From the NCBI RefSeq assembly GCF_029931775.1, contig NC_079325.1, forward strand, positions 37,984,673 through 38,048,672: a DNA stretch of 64,000 bases. Reading direction: 5' to 3'. Every line of letters starts with the position of its first letter. Positions within the stretch are counted from its first letter, which is position 1. Made by a program: the position numbers and the translations under genes. The notes under the pieces are model-generated. The model searched no databases, was not told the origin of the DNA, and saw nothing but the letters and a program-made list of their open reading frames with translations. The DNA comes from Euleptes europaea. Its lineage: Eukaryota; Chordata; Lepidosauria; Squamata; Sphaerodactylidae. Of the stretch, positions 1 to 13,300 are shown piece after piece.

Positions 1-357
1 AGTGTTACAGATTCTGTGGACTGCCCAAAAACAAATCAATGGGTTATAGATCAAATCAAGCCTGAACTGACCCTAGAAGCTAAAATGACTAAACTGCGGC
101 TATCGTATTTTGGTCACGCCATGAGGCGACAAGAGTCACTGGAAAAGACAGTCATGTTAGGAAAGGTTGAGGGCAGCAGGAAAAGAGGAAGACCCAACAA
201 GAGATGGATTGACTCAATAAAGGAAGCCACAGCCTTCAATTTGCAAGATCTGAGTAAGGCTGTCAAAGATAGGACATTTTGGAAGACTTTTATTCATAGG
301 GTCGCCATGAGTCGGAAGCGACTTGACGGCACTTAACACACACACACACACACACAC
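1..357 (+). mobile_element. BovB/RTE LINE, 3' end fragment
   Basis: A 106-codon open frame (16-336) reads as the C-terminal tail of a BovB/RTE-type reverse transcriptase protein (motifs LRLSYFGHAMRR, GSRKRGRPNKRW, HRVAMSRKRLDGT). The DNA end GAGTCGGAAGCGACTTGACG followed by an AC microsatellite is the BovB-like 3' terminus. The window edge cuts the 5' side. A second copy lies at 41195-41482. The frame is open here, which suggests a fairly young insertion. Confidence 0.85.
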
Positions 358-608
358 AATACAAATACATTTCACATACATTGTGTCTGTAATCTTTCAC
401 ATACTTTGTCTGTAATCCTTTCAACATCCTTGTAATCAGGCCAATATTATTTGCATATTCTAGATGCAGAGAAAGCTATCTTATCGAATGCACTTTTATC
501 TCATGCACAAGTTCCCATGGAACAGTAGGGATTCGAACCTGGGTATCCCAGACCCTTGTCTGACAGTCTAATCACCACATCGCAGATGCCATACAGTCTG
601 GATTTTAC

Positions 609-731
609 CTTGGCAGCCTCCATGGCCTCTGTGCTGTCTATGGCCATTAGATGCATGCCTTTGAGCTCCCCTTCATAGACCTCCACCATATGCTCTAGGC
701 TGTCCAATAGAAGAGGTAACTGAGCCACTTC
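609..731 (-). CDS. CCDC183: CCDC183 coding exon 6
   Basis: 123 nt, phase 0, acceptor GCCTCCAG and donor GTAAAA. It encodes 41 residues starting EVAQLPLLLDSLEHMV and ending STEAMEAAK. Hydrophobic spacing follows the human P-LD-L--LV pattern. No further exon is recognisable between here and the left edge. Confidence 0.85.
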
Positions 732-3700
732 CTGGAGGCAAAGAAAGAGGTGGCCTGATGTTTGGGCCAGTTTCACACATGCATGTTAATCAGTCACAGA
801 AGCAGCTTCTAAGTTCCTCTTGCCCTTGACACCGGCTTCATACTAGCTGAAATGGCAAAACTTACTGCATTAATAAACCAAAAAGAAGATAATGAATTTG
901 TGTTAGAATGGGAGGCATGGATAACATACTGTATGAATTAATTTAACTGTGATATCAAGGGATATGTTTTGATCTAATTCAGATTTGTTGAGATAATTAA
1001 GAGATGATAATGATTAACTAGATATATATGACAATAGACATAGATGTTTTATTATAAGAACTAGATAATAAATACAAAGAGAGTAACAATGATAATAAAC
1101 GGAGAGAGGAGGGTGAGGGGAAGTCAAAGATACACATACTTGTTAATGATAAGATACATTTTATTAGATCGTACAATATATTAATGGATATTTGTAATTG
1201 AATTTGATTGCATACTGTGGATACAAAGCCCTTTTCCTCAGTCTAGACAAACTGTGTGTAAAATAGAGCTCTCGGAAGGTGCGTATCTGCCCATGTGGTG
1301 ACATCTCCATGTGGGTCCGAAGCTCTGGTGTGAGGCGAATTTTGTGGGTTTTCTTGTTGTTGATCAGAACCTGGAGGCTATATTTTTATATCACTTTACT
1401 TAATCAGAATGTTAATCACTCAGTGAATACAACATCACCCATCTCACCCCGAGAAATGTATAAAGATCATTTCATGTTCTTTTCCTTTTGAACATGGGGA
1501 AATTGCTTGGCAGTAGATCCAGGGTAAAAGAAGCCTGTGGTGCATGTTTGGAATTTGGCGCAAAAAGATGTGGTACAGGAGCAGTCATTTGAACAACAGA
1601 ATTGCCTTGCTGGATGAAGCCAAAGATCCATCTTGTCCAGTTTACTGTTGCCAACAGTGGCCAGCCAAATGCTCACCAGCAGGGAACTAAACCATGATTC
1701 CATGGCAGCGCAGGGATTTAAACTTGGGTCTCCCAGATCCTAGTCCAACACTCTAACCACTATGAAGCTCAAGACAATGTATTCTCTGGGACTTAATAGA
1801 GATCTGGGATTCTTGTCTCATCACCAATGCTGATTTCTCCATGCCTACTACCCCACTGCATATCACACCTAATCTAATCACGCCTGCTAATGTCATTTAC
1901 TTGCTTTTGACATTTACGTTGCCATTGTGTGTCTAATTCACTTGTCTTTACTTAAGAATAGATGGAATCACATTCTAGCTGTATCTGAAGAAGTGAGCTG
2001 TGGCTCCCGAAAGCTCATACCCTGCCAGAAATTTTGTTAGTCTTTAAGGTGCTACTGGACTCCTACTCTTTTCTAACCACTATGTTGCAGATGGCACACA
2101 ATTCCGATCTTATCAGTAACAGTCCAAAGTTCCCTGCAAAAAAAACCCACTCACATCTCTCAGCAAATCCACCATCTTCTGGTACAAGGCATGGGCCTTC
2201 TGTCCAGTGCCAACTTTTACAAGCATCTTCTCAATGTCGTTCTCCAGCTGACGGATTATCTGCAGTGTAGGAAAAGCCAGAAAATATAAGGCAGCCTTGG
2301 AAAGATCTGTTACATTCTGTTATCTTTATCCTGCCCTTCCTTAAGGCAGCTCAGGGTGACCTACATTGTACTCCCTCCTTCATTTTATCCTCACAACAGC
2401 CCAAGGAGGTATGTTAAGCTGAGAGTGTGCGACTAACCCAAGGTCACCCAGCATGCTTCATGGCCAAGTGGTGGATTTATACTATCCATTCCATTTATTT
2501 ACTAGCTCTTTTGACCAAAGGGCTTGAGCTTAACAAGTGGTGGATTTGAACCTGGGTCTCCCCAGATCCTAGTTCAATACCCTAACCACTGTCCCACACT
2601 GGGTCTCCAAAACAAGGGCATACATTTTAAACTTGTTAATTGGTGAAAGGAATTTGAGCAGATGAGTCCTTTAACCAATTTCGTTTCTATATCCCTGCAT
2701 GTTACCAATGGTGTTGTTTTGAGATACTGTAAAATAACATACAATTTTATCAATGTGTGTGTGTAAAGTGCCATCAAGTCGCAGCCGGCTTATGGCGGCC
2801 CCTTTTTTTTGGGGGGGGGGTTCATGGCAAGAGACTAACAGAGGTGGTTTGCCAGTGCCTTCCTCTGCACAGCAACCCTGGTAATCCTTGGGGGTCTCCC
2901 ATCCAAATACTAACCAGGGCTGACCCTGCTTAGCTTCTGAGATCTGACGAGATCAGGCTAGCCTGGGCCATCCAGGTCAGGGCAATTTTATCAATACCAG
3001 CTACTATAAGAGCCAGTGTGGTATAGTGGTTAAGAATGGTGGACTAGTATCTGGGAGACCCAGGGTTGAATCCCCATTCGTGCCATGGAAGCTCGATGGA
3101 TGACCTTGGGCCAGTCACACTGTCTCAGCCTAACCTACCTCACAGGATTGTTATGAGGATAAAATGGAGGAGAGGATAATGATGTAAGCTGCTTTAAGCA
3201 GAGGCTGGACAAACACTTGTCAGGGATGCTCTAGGCTGATCTTGCATGCAGGGGATTCGACTAGATGGCCTGTATGGCCCCTTCCAACTCTATGATTCTA
3301 CACAGTGCTGCTAGGGCTTGAGTGTGGTAGACTGAAAAGAGAACTTGTCTTTTCACTCACAATAGGCTCTATGGGATGCTGCTAGCATTGAGGGCACTCC
3401 AGGGATGCAAAGGCTTTGGAAGTCAACTACCAAGCCTTGGTCTGCCTACTCCATCCCCTAGATCAGTGATGGCGAAACTTTTAGAGACGGAGTGCCCAAA
3501 CTGCAACCCAAAACCCACTTATTTATCGCAAAGTGCCAACACGGAAATTTAACCTGGAATCTAGGGGAAGAGGAAGAATTTTGGTAGCAGAAAACTTTCT
3601 TTTAAAGGCTTTTAAAGGCAAGGAGCAAGACCCCACTATAAATCCACCTTGGAGGGTACCGTTAAATAAAAGAACATGGAAAAGAACTATAAGAAGGGTC

Positions 3701-6700
3701 ACCCTATCCGTCTATTCCAGCAAAGCAAACATTAGTCCCTGCTCAACACATTGCAGGCTAGCAAAATTTTATTTCAGCAGAAACCCCTGTGGCTAAAACT
3801 CCGCTTCTTAGATGCGCCAAGCAGATAGATCTTCACTCTGCTTACATTGTATGTATACAGATTGGAGAAAACATGTACTCACTTAGCTCAGCCAAGAGGG
3901 GCCCCTAGCATACAGAGCGAAATGCAACTCTGCAAAGCTCAAATCTAATCAGGAGAAATACAGAGGCCATCAACTAGTTACTAGCTGAACTAGTAATGTG
4001 AAGTTTTCTTAAGACAGTCATAGCTTGAAAGCTTTTATGCATGGGAGGTTTTGCCTTGGATTTGCCACTCTTTAGATGCACATTTTTCTCACCCAGGTTC
4101 TCAAAATGCAACAATAAGCCCATGCAGAGTTTTGAGAATTCGGATGGGGGAAATGTGCATCTAGAGAGTGGCAAAACCTCCTATGCATAAATGGCCATAG
4201 TGAGAATTTACTATCCCAGGGGCCTGAAGCAAGAAAATGTGTGTGTGTGGGGGGGATCTTGCTGCGGGGATCCAAGTTGAACTAGGAGGCGGATCTCACA
4301 CCGATCAGTCCCAACTTTAGGGGGAAAGAGTGGACAGCGGAGAACTAGCTAAGGACAACCCTTCCCCACTGAGGGAGGAGAGCGTGCAAAGAGAGCGCTG
4401 GACTGGAAGGGGCCCGCCTGGCCACTTCCCCCAGCCCAGAGGGAAGCCAGAAGAAGACGAAGGCGCCTCTCCCACGCCAACCCGTCCAGGAAGGGGGGGA
4501 TCTGAGAAGGAAGAGGGCTCCGCGCCATCCCCCAAAGCGCACCGCTCAGGCCGGCAGCGGAGGGGCTTGAAGCCGGGCCCGACGCCCCTCACCCCTGCAG
4601 CTCGTCCCCCGACCTAGCCGCCCACCGAGGTGCATGGGTGGGGAAGAGCCGGAGAGGCGAGCTGGCCCTGAGGAACAGCTGAGCAGCGGCTGCAGCTCAG
4701 CTGAAAGAGGGAGGGGCCCAGACGCAGACCTGGGAGGCCTTTTGGAGCCCTGGAAGAGCGGGGCAGAGCCGGAGAGGCGAGCGGGCTCAGAGGAACAGCT
4801 GAGCCCAGAAGCAGACCCAGGAGGCCTTTTGGAGCCCTGGAAGTGAAGGACGGGAGGCTCGGGAGGGGGCAGACGCTGCTGCTGTGCACCGGCCCTCTCA
4901 CACAACTGCAGCGAGCCACTTACCCGCGCGTGCCCACAGAGAGGGCTCGGCGTGCCGACTCTGGCACGCGTGCCATAGGTTCGCCAACACGGCCCTAGAT
5001 CCTGCCCCATTCTAGGCTGGCTCCAGACATTCACCAGCACAGCATATCTCTGGGTATGAGCATACCTTGGGGTTACGCTAGTGTAGGGCTTAGTAGCCAT
5101 CCTAAACCTTGGGAGATGGGTTTAGGATTGCATTGCACTTTACTCAGAACATAAATTCATTCACTTAAATACAAGAAAAAAAATGACACTGGTTCCTTCA
5201 CCATGGAGAGTTTTTCTTCTTCTTCTGTGCCTCCCCCCCCCCCCAAAAAAAAACCTACAGTGATTTTTCTGGGAGCTTTTGCATGACATTGTCATCTCCT
5301 TAAAAGTTTTATGTTCCCTGAATTAACAGCCCTGATGGTTAAAACTGGCTCCCTCCAATTTAATCTATGAACCCCTTAGCTGATGTATCAGCAGATTCAA
5401 AGTGGCAGCCCTAACAGATCTGCACAATGAGAGCATGTGATGTAGTGGTTAAGAGCAGTGGTTTGGAGCGGTGGACTCTGTTCTGGAGAACCGGGTTTGA
5501 TTCCCCACTCCTCCACATGTTTTGGCTAATCTGGTGAACTGGATTTGTTCCCCCACTCCTCCACATGAAGCCAGCTGGGTGACCTTGGGCTAGTCACACT
5601 TTCTCAGCCCCACCTACTTCACAGGGTGTCTGTTGTGGGGAGGGGAAGGGAAGGTGATTGTAAGCCAGTTTGATTCTTCCTTAAGTGGTAGAGAAAGCCG
5701 GCATATAAAAACCAACTCTTCTTCTTCGTCTTCATCTTTACATAGCGCTTGAGAGTGGTCAAAGCACCTCACATGTACTGTTGAAGACATTCGTGGTAGC
5801 ATGAGTGTTTTCATTCCTCATACTGCAGACAGAGGGCTGGGACTGACAAACAGTGCCTTACCTAAGCCCACCTGGAGACTTCATGGGTGAGGTGAGATTT
5901 GAACCAGGGACTTTCTGATTCACAACTCAGTCTCTGAGCCTCCAGGCTGTGTGTAATAATTACTTGATTGGTGTAATTTTCAGCAGGAAGGTAAGTGGGC
6001 GACCTGATTCATCGGCCCAGGCCCAGAATTTTCTCCAATGACCACATTCCGCAGTTCCCACCTTCGCCACTGCTCACAGCCCATCTTACATCAGTCTCAC
6101 CTGCAACTGGGCCTGAACCTCAGGGCTGGCAGTTTCCAACTCCATCAGCCGTTGCAATCTCAGCTGCATCTCTTGCAAGAGCTCCCCCCTCCTCTGCACT
6201 TCATACAGCAAGAAGTTATGCACATTCATCCGATCGAAGACGTAACTGCTTAAAACCTCTCGAGCTTTCTATCAGGGAGCAAGGAGACCAAGAAAAGGCA
6301 TGAGCCAAAGGTGTTGTAGAAGTATGCCCCAATCCTGTTCCCTCATTCCTCATCCAAGTCTTTAATCCTGTTTGTTGCAGCTGATAGGAGATCTCCAGCT
6401 GATAGAGATCAGTTTACCTGGAGAAAATGGCCGCTTTGGCAATTGGACTCTATGGTATTGAAGTCCCTCCTCTCCCCAAACCTCACCCTCCTCAAGCTTT
6501 GCCCCAATAATATCCAGGTATTTCCCAACCCGGAGCAGGCAACCCTAACTATGAAGCAGAGGGTCAGCCCAAGATGGCATTGGTGACGGATTTGACTGGT
6601 ATAGAGAAGGGTTCTTCCAGTGGCAATATGCTACAGATCTTGTACTCTTTTTGGAAAATCGCTGCAAGACTAACAGATTCCCCTGAGGAAGCCTCTTAAT

Positions 6701-7242
6701 GAAACGTGTAGGGAACTGGAGGATTTAAACTGAATAATAAAATATATTTTAACCTTATTTTGCACCATCAGCCTTTGCCTTATTTTTTATCTCTGCGCCA
6801 ACAACACCATCTTGAGCTGCCTCTCTACTTGAGCTTGCTTGTTCCCACAGCAGCCATCATGTGAGTGGTAGGGGTGATCTACAAATATCTGTCTTCCTGT
6901 CTGGGCAGAGAAAAACATCCAGCACTAGAAAGCTGGACCTAAGACTTAGACTGGACCTAAGACTGGACAGCCCAGAAAAGGGTTGACAGCGTATGCAGGG
7001 GAGGATTCCATAGTGTGCGATTAACTGAGTTGGCCATTCTGCCCCAAGGAGTCCAATTAACTCTCCCTTTGGCTTCCGGGATCCACAAGTTACACATCTA
7101 TCTAGAGACAGACCACACTTCCATCAAACCCTTTGTTCAAAAAAATTCAGGCTGGCCTCTTTAGAACATAAGAAAGGCCCTGCTGGATCAGACCAAGGCC
7201 CATCAAGTCCAGCAGTCTGTTCACACAGTGGCCAACCAGGTG

Positions 7243-7304
<62 letters not shown>

Positions 7305-10300
7305 GTGCCGACAAGTCGCAGCCAATTTATGGCGACCTCTTTTAGGGTTTTCATTGCAAGAGACTAACAGAGGTGGTTTGCCAGTGCCTTCCTCTGCACA
7401 GCAACCCTGGTATTCCTTGGGGGTCTCCCATCCAAATACTAACCAGGGCTGACTCTGCTTAGCTTCTAAGATCTGATGAGATCAGGCTAGCCTGGGCCAT
7501 CCAGGTCAGGGCCGGGTGCCTCTAGGAAGCCACAAAGAAGAGGACTGCAGCAGCACCATCCTGCCTTTGATCATCCCCTCTTTGATCATCCCCTCCTTCA
7601 TTTTGTCCTTGCAACAGCATTAGGCTAGACAGAGATCACAAGATCACCGGTGAGCTTCACAGGCAGCTGAGTTGGGATTTGAACCCGGGTCTTCCCAACG
7701 CTGGCCTGACATTCAAACTGCTGCAGCTCCACAGCCTCTCTCTCACCTCCATGTTTTCTTTGGACAAATATATTTTGAGGTGCTTCCGATCTCGGCAGGC
7801 CCGGCTGATTGTAACTTGGTCATACTGCAAGGAGAGAGAGGGAAAAGGAGGGAAACGTCATGCTTGAAAAATGTCCACAGCTCTGGCAAGTGCAAAGAAT
7901 TATGCAAGCATACACACTCTCACAACTGGGCAGAAGGTAGCCATTTTACAGGAGGGGGATTATCCCTGCTGGTCCTTTTGGATTGTTCAACCCTGTTACA
8001 GATTGGTAGCTGCCATGCCATACAACAGCACTGAAGTGAAACAGGGGGTAGGCCAGCAGCCCCCCTCTAGAGTACAGAGAACCTGGGCCCTCCTACCAAA
8101 GTCCCAGTTGGAGACCCACAGAATTGAAGGAGTTCCTCCTAAGAAACAGGGAGGGAACAGCTAGTCCCATACAAAGTACCCAGTCCTCAGGCTTTCTAGA
8201 TGCCTGCCTCCTGTGGATCAAGCCAAGGTTAATCTAATATTGTTAATATAGCGCTTTCAAAAGTTCACACATATATTACCTTTACAACAATCCTGTAACG
8301 TAGGCCAGTACTTTTCACCCAGCCCCCATACTGGATATTTGGGAGCAGCTTGCATAAGACCACCTTATGAGTGTGTGGCTGAGGTGAGATTTGAAACGGG
8401 CTCTTCCCGGTTTGTAACTAGCCACTATGCTATACCATCTCTTGGCACTTGGTTCTCCTTCCCTAGTGAGGCCTGACTAGCCTGATCTTTAGTGACTTTC
8501 TGGGGAAGAAGAAGAGTTGGTGTTCACATGTTGATTTTCTCTACCTTTAAGGAGTCTTAAACCAGCTTACAATCACCTTCCCTTCCTCTCCCCACAACAG
8601 ACACCTTGTGAGGTAGGTGGGGCTGAGAGAGTTTGAAGAGAAGTGTGATTAGCCCAAGGTCACCCAGCAGGCTTCATGTGGAGGAAGGGGGAATCAAATC
8701 TGGTTCTCCAGATTAGAGTCCGCCACTCTTAACCACTACACCATGCTACACCATGTGGGCTCTTTCTTATTTCAAGAGGTTTATGCTGGCCAACTCACTT
8801 TTAGGTTGTTTTAAATAGTGGGGTGATTTTCAATGTTTCTGTTATTGGAATATATTTTGATTTTTATGGCTCGTACAGTTTGGTTATGTTTTATCAAACC
8901 TCAACATAACCTGCCTTGGGCCCTTCAAAATTAAGAAAGTTGGGGTGCAAACTGAACAAATTTTTATTTATTTATTTGGTTTGCACAGCAAATTTCTTGG
9001 TTTCTTGGTATTGTGTTTATCAGATGAAGGGCTGTGCAAAACAGCACTGCTCTTTCCAGAAAACACAAAATAAAACCTAATTTAAAAGCAATGCTGGGCA
9101 AGACAGAAGACTTTACCTGAATATACCTATTGGTCTTTTTAAACCACTCAGCTCTGCTGTGTGTAATGCTAGCATGCCAGCTACCCTGCTCCCACCTGGG
9201 TACAGGTCCCTGAAGTGCTAAGACATATCATTATGTAAGGCTACCTTTATATTAGGATCAAACCAGATGAAATGCAGGAAGTTCTGAACAGATCTCCAAT
9301 GCATTTTTTTTAAATGGGAGCTGCAGGGAAGAAGCAGCAGCAGCAGCATTGGTTTTTATACGTCCGTGATTATGGTAGTTTTATCAATACGTTATAAATA
9401 TATTGAATGTCAGGCTGGTTCTAGAAAAAATAGCTCATCTAGGATTTGATCCTGAATGAATAGGCCAGTGGTTAGTGCAAGCCAATGGCTTCAGATGCCA
9501 GACAATAGACGTCTTAGTTCTTTTAAGTGCACTAGCCAATGCGTTTCATATTCTTTGTGCTGATTTGTTTATTTTGTCTGTTGCAAAAATCTGACCTATT
9601 TCATTTGCTCCAAGACCTTTACAGCAAATAACACATAAGCCATAACTTTTATTTATGTGTTATTGTATTGCATTTTCCAAATGTTACTGCTTCCAATTCT
9701 AGCGTGGTATTCTTGGATTGTATTTTATTCAGTTGGACAAATTGTAAATAAGGGGTGGGGGGAGAGAAATGTTGGCAATCCAAACAGGGCCCTTCCAGAA
9801 CCTCACCTGGTGCATGCAAACAGTGCCAGGGTGTGGGTGGGCTCTTGCCTACCGGGCAGCACGTTCAATTCAGGCCTCAGCCCAGAGGCAAGACAGGGGT
9901 GCCAAAAGGTCTTATCCAAGGTCCTGATGCAGCCCCAGACACACACACCCCTTGGCTGCTGTCTGTGGTGCTGGAGAACAGCCCATCCCGCCTGACTGAG
10001 CAATAACAAAACCAAAGTAGCCTATCTGTTGTGTTGGACCCAAGCCTGATGACGTGCACACAAAATTGGTACTTCCATAGGCATTCATGGTTGTGGTTGG
10101 ATTTTAATGCTGTTCCACTGCTGAATTTATTGCTCTGGGTTTCCTCCTCAAATCCTTGCAACCGCTGCTCACCAACTTAACTTTACTGTAGACATCGATC
10201 CTTGTTTCTCTTGTTTTAACTATCATAACAGGCAGTTGCTTTGGAGGGATGTGTGCTGAGGGTGTGGGGTATAAATATCTTGCTCCTCTCTTTGTGAGAG

Positions 10301-13300
10301 CAGGGTAAGAATTTACCAGGATTTCCCTTTCCTGATTGGATTCGATGGCTTCTGAGTTAGTGATTTTCTGCTGCTGATTTTATCAATATGACATATTTTA
10401 TTAGAAAGGTTTGGGGACCTTTTTGTTTGATGTTACTATTTTATATTGTCAATGTAGTTTTTATTTGGTAAACTATACCCAGGGAAGATTAATTAATTAA
10501 CTACCGGTAACTGGAAAACAGGCCCAGAAAAATGAAGGTTAGTAAAATAGATTTATAATGGATAGCAGTGTTGCAGCATAATGAACTAACTTTTGTGCAC
10601 CGTTTGTTTATTTAATTATTAATATGATAAGCAGTTTTTACTTGGATAAATGATTGGGGCCAGTGGTCTATACTGCTGTACATAGCTTATTGTAAGTAGG
10701 ATCCTATTTATGTAATTTCTGAACAGCTTAATATGTCATGTGAATACTTATGCTATGAGTGGTGTAGTGGTTAAGAGCAGTGGTTTGGAGAGGTGGACTC
10801 TAATCTGGAGAACCGGGTTTGATTCCCCACATGAGTGGCAGATGCTAATCTGGTGAACTGGGTTGGTTTCCCCACTCCTACACATGAAGCCAGCTGGGTG
10901 ACCTTGATCCGTTAGAGCTCTCTCAGCCCCACCTACCTCACAGGGTGTCTATTGTGGAGAGGGGAAGGTTATTGTAAGCCAGTTTGAGTCTCCCTTAAGT
11001 GGTAGAGAAAGTCAGCATATAAAAACCCAACTCTTCTTTTTCTTCTTCTTCCAGACTTCTAAAAACCTAATGCATTTGTTACTGAATGTCCAATTTTTTG
11101 GGGTGACTGTATTGGCTCACTATATGTAATTTGCCTTGAGTCCCCATGAGAACGGTGAACTATAAATAACGTAAGTAAATGAATATGTGGAATGGTATTT
11201 TCTCAATGTAGACTACTTCCCCTTTTCATCAGAAAAAAATGTACTAATTATCTTTATTTTTATTTACTGTGAAATAAATTTAGAAATGAAACAGGGGTAA
11301 CTCCCATTTATTATGTCTTTGTCCAATCAGGGAGTCAAAACAGCTAAAACAGAGGTGGCTTACATACCAAGTGCATTAGGGATTTGTTAAACTGCAATTA
11401 AGAGAAAGTGTGCACACATATAGTTTTGGGCACTTAATTTTTTTTCCTATTGACATTTGAGAATTTCCTGCTTAAACTGATAAAGGACAGAGTGTTGGGT
11501 GAGAACCCCCTCCCCGATGCTTTAAAGAGCACAAGAACATGCAAAAATCCAGCAGCACAGTTTTCCACAGCTCAGCACTTCCGTACCAGGAACTCCGCAC
11601 CTACTAAATGTGTGCCTGTTTATGTACGTAAGTGCCATCAAGTCGCAACCAACTTATGGAGAGCCAGCAAGAGGCTTCCAAGGCAAGTGAGAAGCAGAGG
11701 TAGTTTGCCATTGCTCTCTGCAATCTTTCTTGGTGGTCTCCTACCCAAGTACAGACCCTGCTTAGCGTCCAACGTCTGATGAGATCGGGCTATACCATGC
11801 TGCCTTCCCTCCCATGTGCCTGTTCAGTCTGACAACCCTAAAGGAGCAACTGAGCTTGTTCCAGAGACCAAGATATTACTTCAGCTGTCCATCTCTTGGA
11901 ATAAAGAAAGGTCCCATTGAAAAAAGCAACATCAAACAACTGTATAGCAATTTGGGTGCTCAAAGCACTTCATATACCTCATCACAGTATTCCTTACAAC
12001 TGCTCAGCACAGCAAGGCAGCTTTGCAAGTGGCAAAAATCCCTTACCTTGACCGCCAGGTTCAGATCGTGCATTCCATCCCGTGCAGTCGCAAGCAGAAA
12101 TCTGATCAGGTCACTGTTCTTACTGATAGCCTCCTTGATCGCCTGACCAAAAAGTTTCTTCCCTTGCTCTGGCAGGAAATAAAGTGGTGGAAGTAAGACC
12201 AAATGGGCAAAGCAATTAGAATGCCTACAGACATCTCTTCACTGACAACTCCAACAATATATAAACAATAAGAAAGGTGTCATGAGCATCGCACTAGGAT
12301 TTGGGACACCCAGGTTCAAATCCTCAATCTGCCATGGAAGCTTGCTGGGTGACCTTGGGCCAGTCACACACACGAAGCCTAAACCTACCTCACAGGGTTA
12401 TTGTGAAGATAAAATGGAGGACGGGAGAATGATTTAAGCCACTTGGGGTCCCCATTGGGGGAAAAGGTGAGGTATACATTAAGCAAATAATAAAGAAGAA
12501 AGAGACTGAAAACAAGTGACACAGTACAATCAGACAGCAGAACCAGACAGTGGTTAATTTGTGGAGGAAACAGCCACATGCATTTGTTAGGCAACTGTTA
12601 CAACAGCTCTGTAAGGTACATCAATATTATCATCATGCACTTGCAGCTAAGGGGGTGACAGTTACTTGAGAGAAAGAGAGAGAGACAGAGAGGCCACACC
12701 TATAATGAGTCGGTGGTGAGATCTGGATGTGGGATGCCTTGATTTATAACTTCAATAACAGCCAGTGCAGCATTGAAGTTCAGAGTAACTTTCCAAGCTG
12801 TTTAGCTTGGAAAGAAGGAGGTTAAGGGGAGACATGACAGAGGTCTATAAAATTATGCATGGTATTGAGAGAGTGGACAGGGGGAAGGATTTCTCCCTCT
12901 CTCATAATACTAGAACGCGGGGTCATCTGCTGAAGCTGGAGGGTGACAGATTCAAAACAGATAAAAGGAAGTATTTCTTCACAAAATGCATAGTTACATT
13001 GTGGAACTCCCTGCCCCAGGATGTGGTGATGGCTGCCAACTTGGAAGGCTTTAAGAGGGGAATGGACATGTTCATGGAGGAGAGGGCTATTCATGGCTAC
13101 TAGTAAAAATGGATACTAGTCATGATGCATACCTTTCTCTCCAGTACCAGAGGAGCATGCCTATTATATTAGGTGCTGTGGAACACAGGCAAGACAATGC
13201 TGCTGCAGTTGTCTTGTTTGTGGGCTTCGTAGAGGCACCTGGTTTGCCACTGTGTGAACGGACTGTTGGACTTGATAGACCTTAGTCTGATCCAGCATGG

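Noticed and set aside
1470-1703. Minus-strand frames near CCDC183 exon 6
   Set aside because: The DNA matches the common LINE/SINE 3' phrase (GGCTGGCCACTGTTGG); no CCDC183 similarity.
4546-5100. 184-codon minus frame and a 95-codon plus frame
   Set aside because: They arise from the GC-rich interior of the hAT element and its duplication; several frames are open at once.
7124-7452. Frames with long His-Thr or Cys-Val repeats
   Set aside because: Translations of the TG microsatellite.
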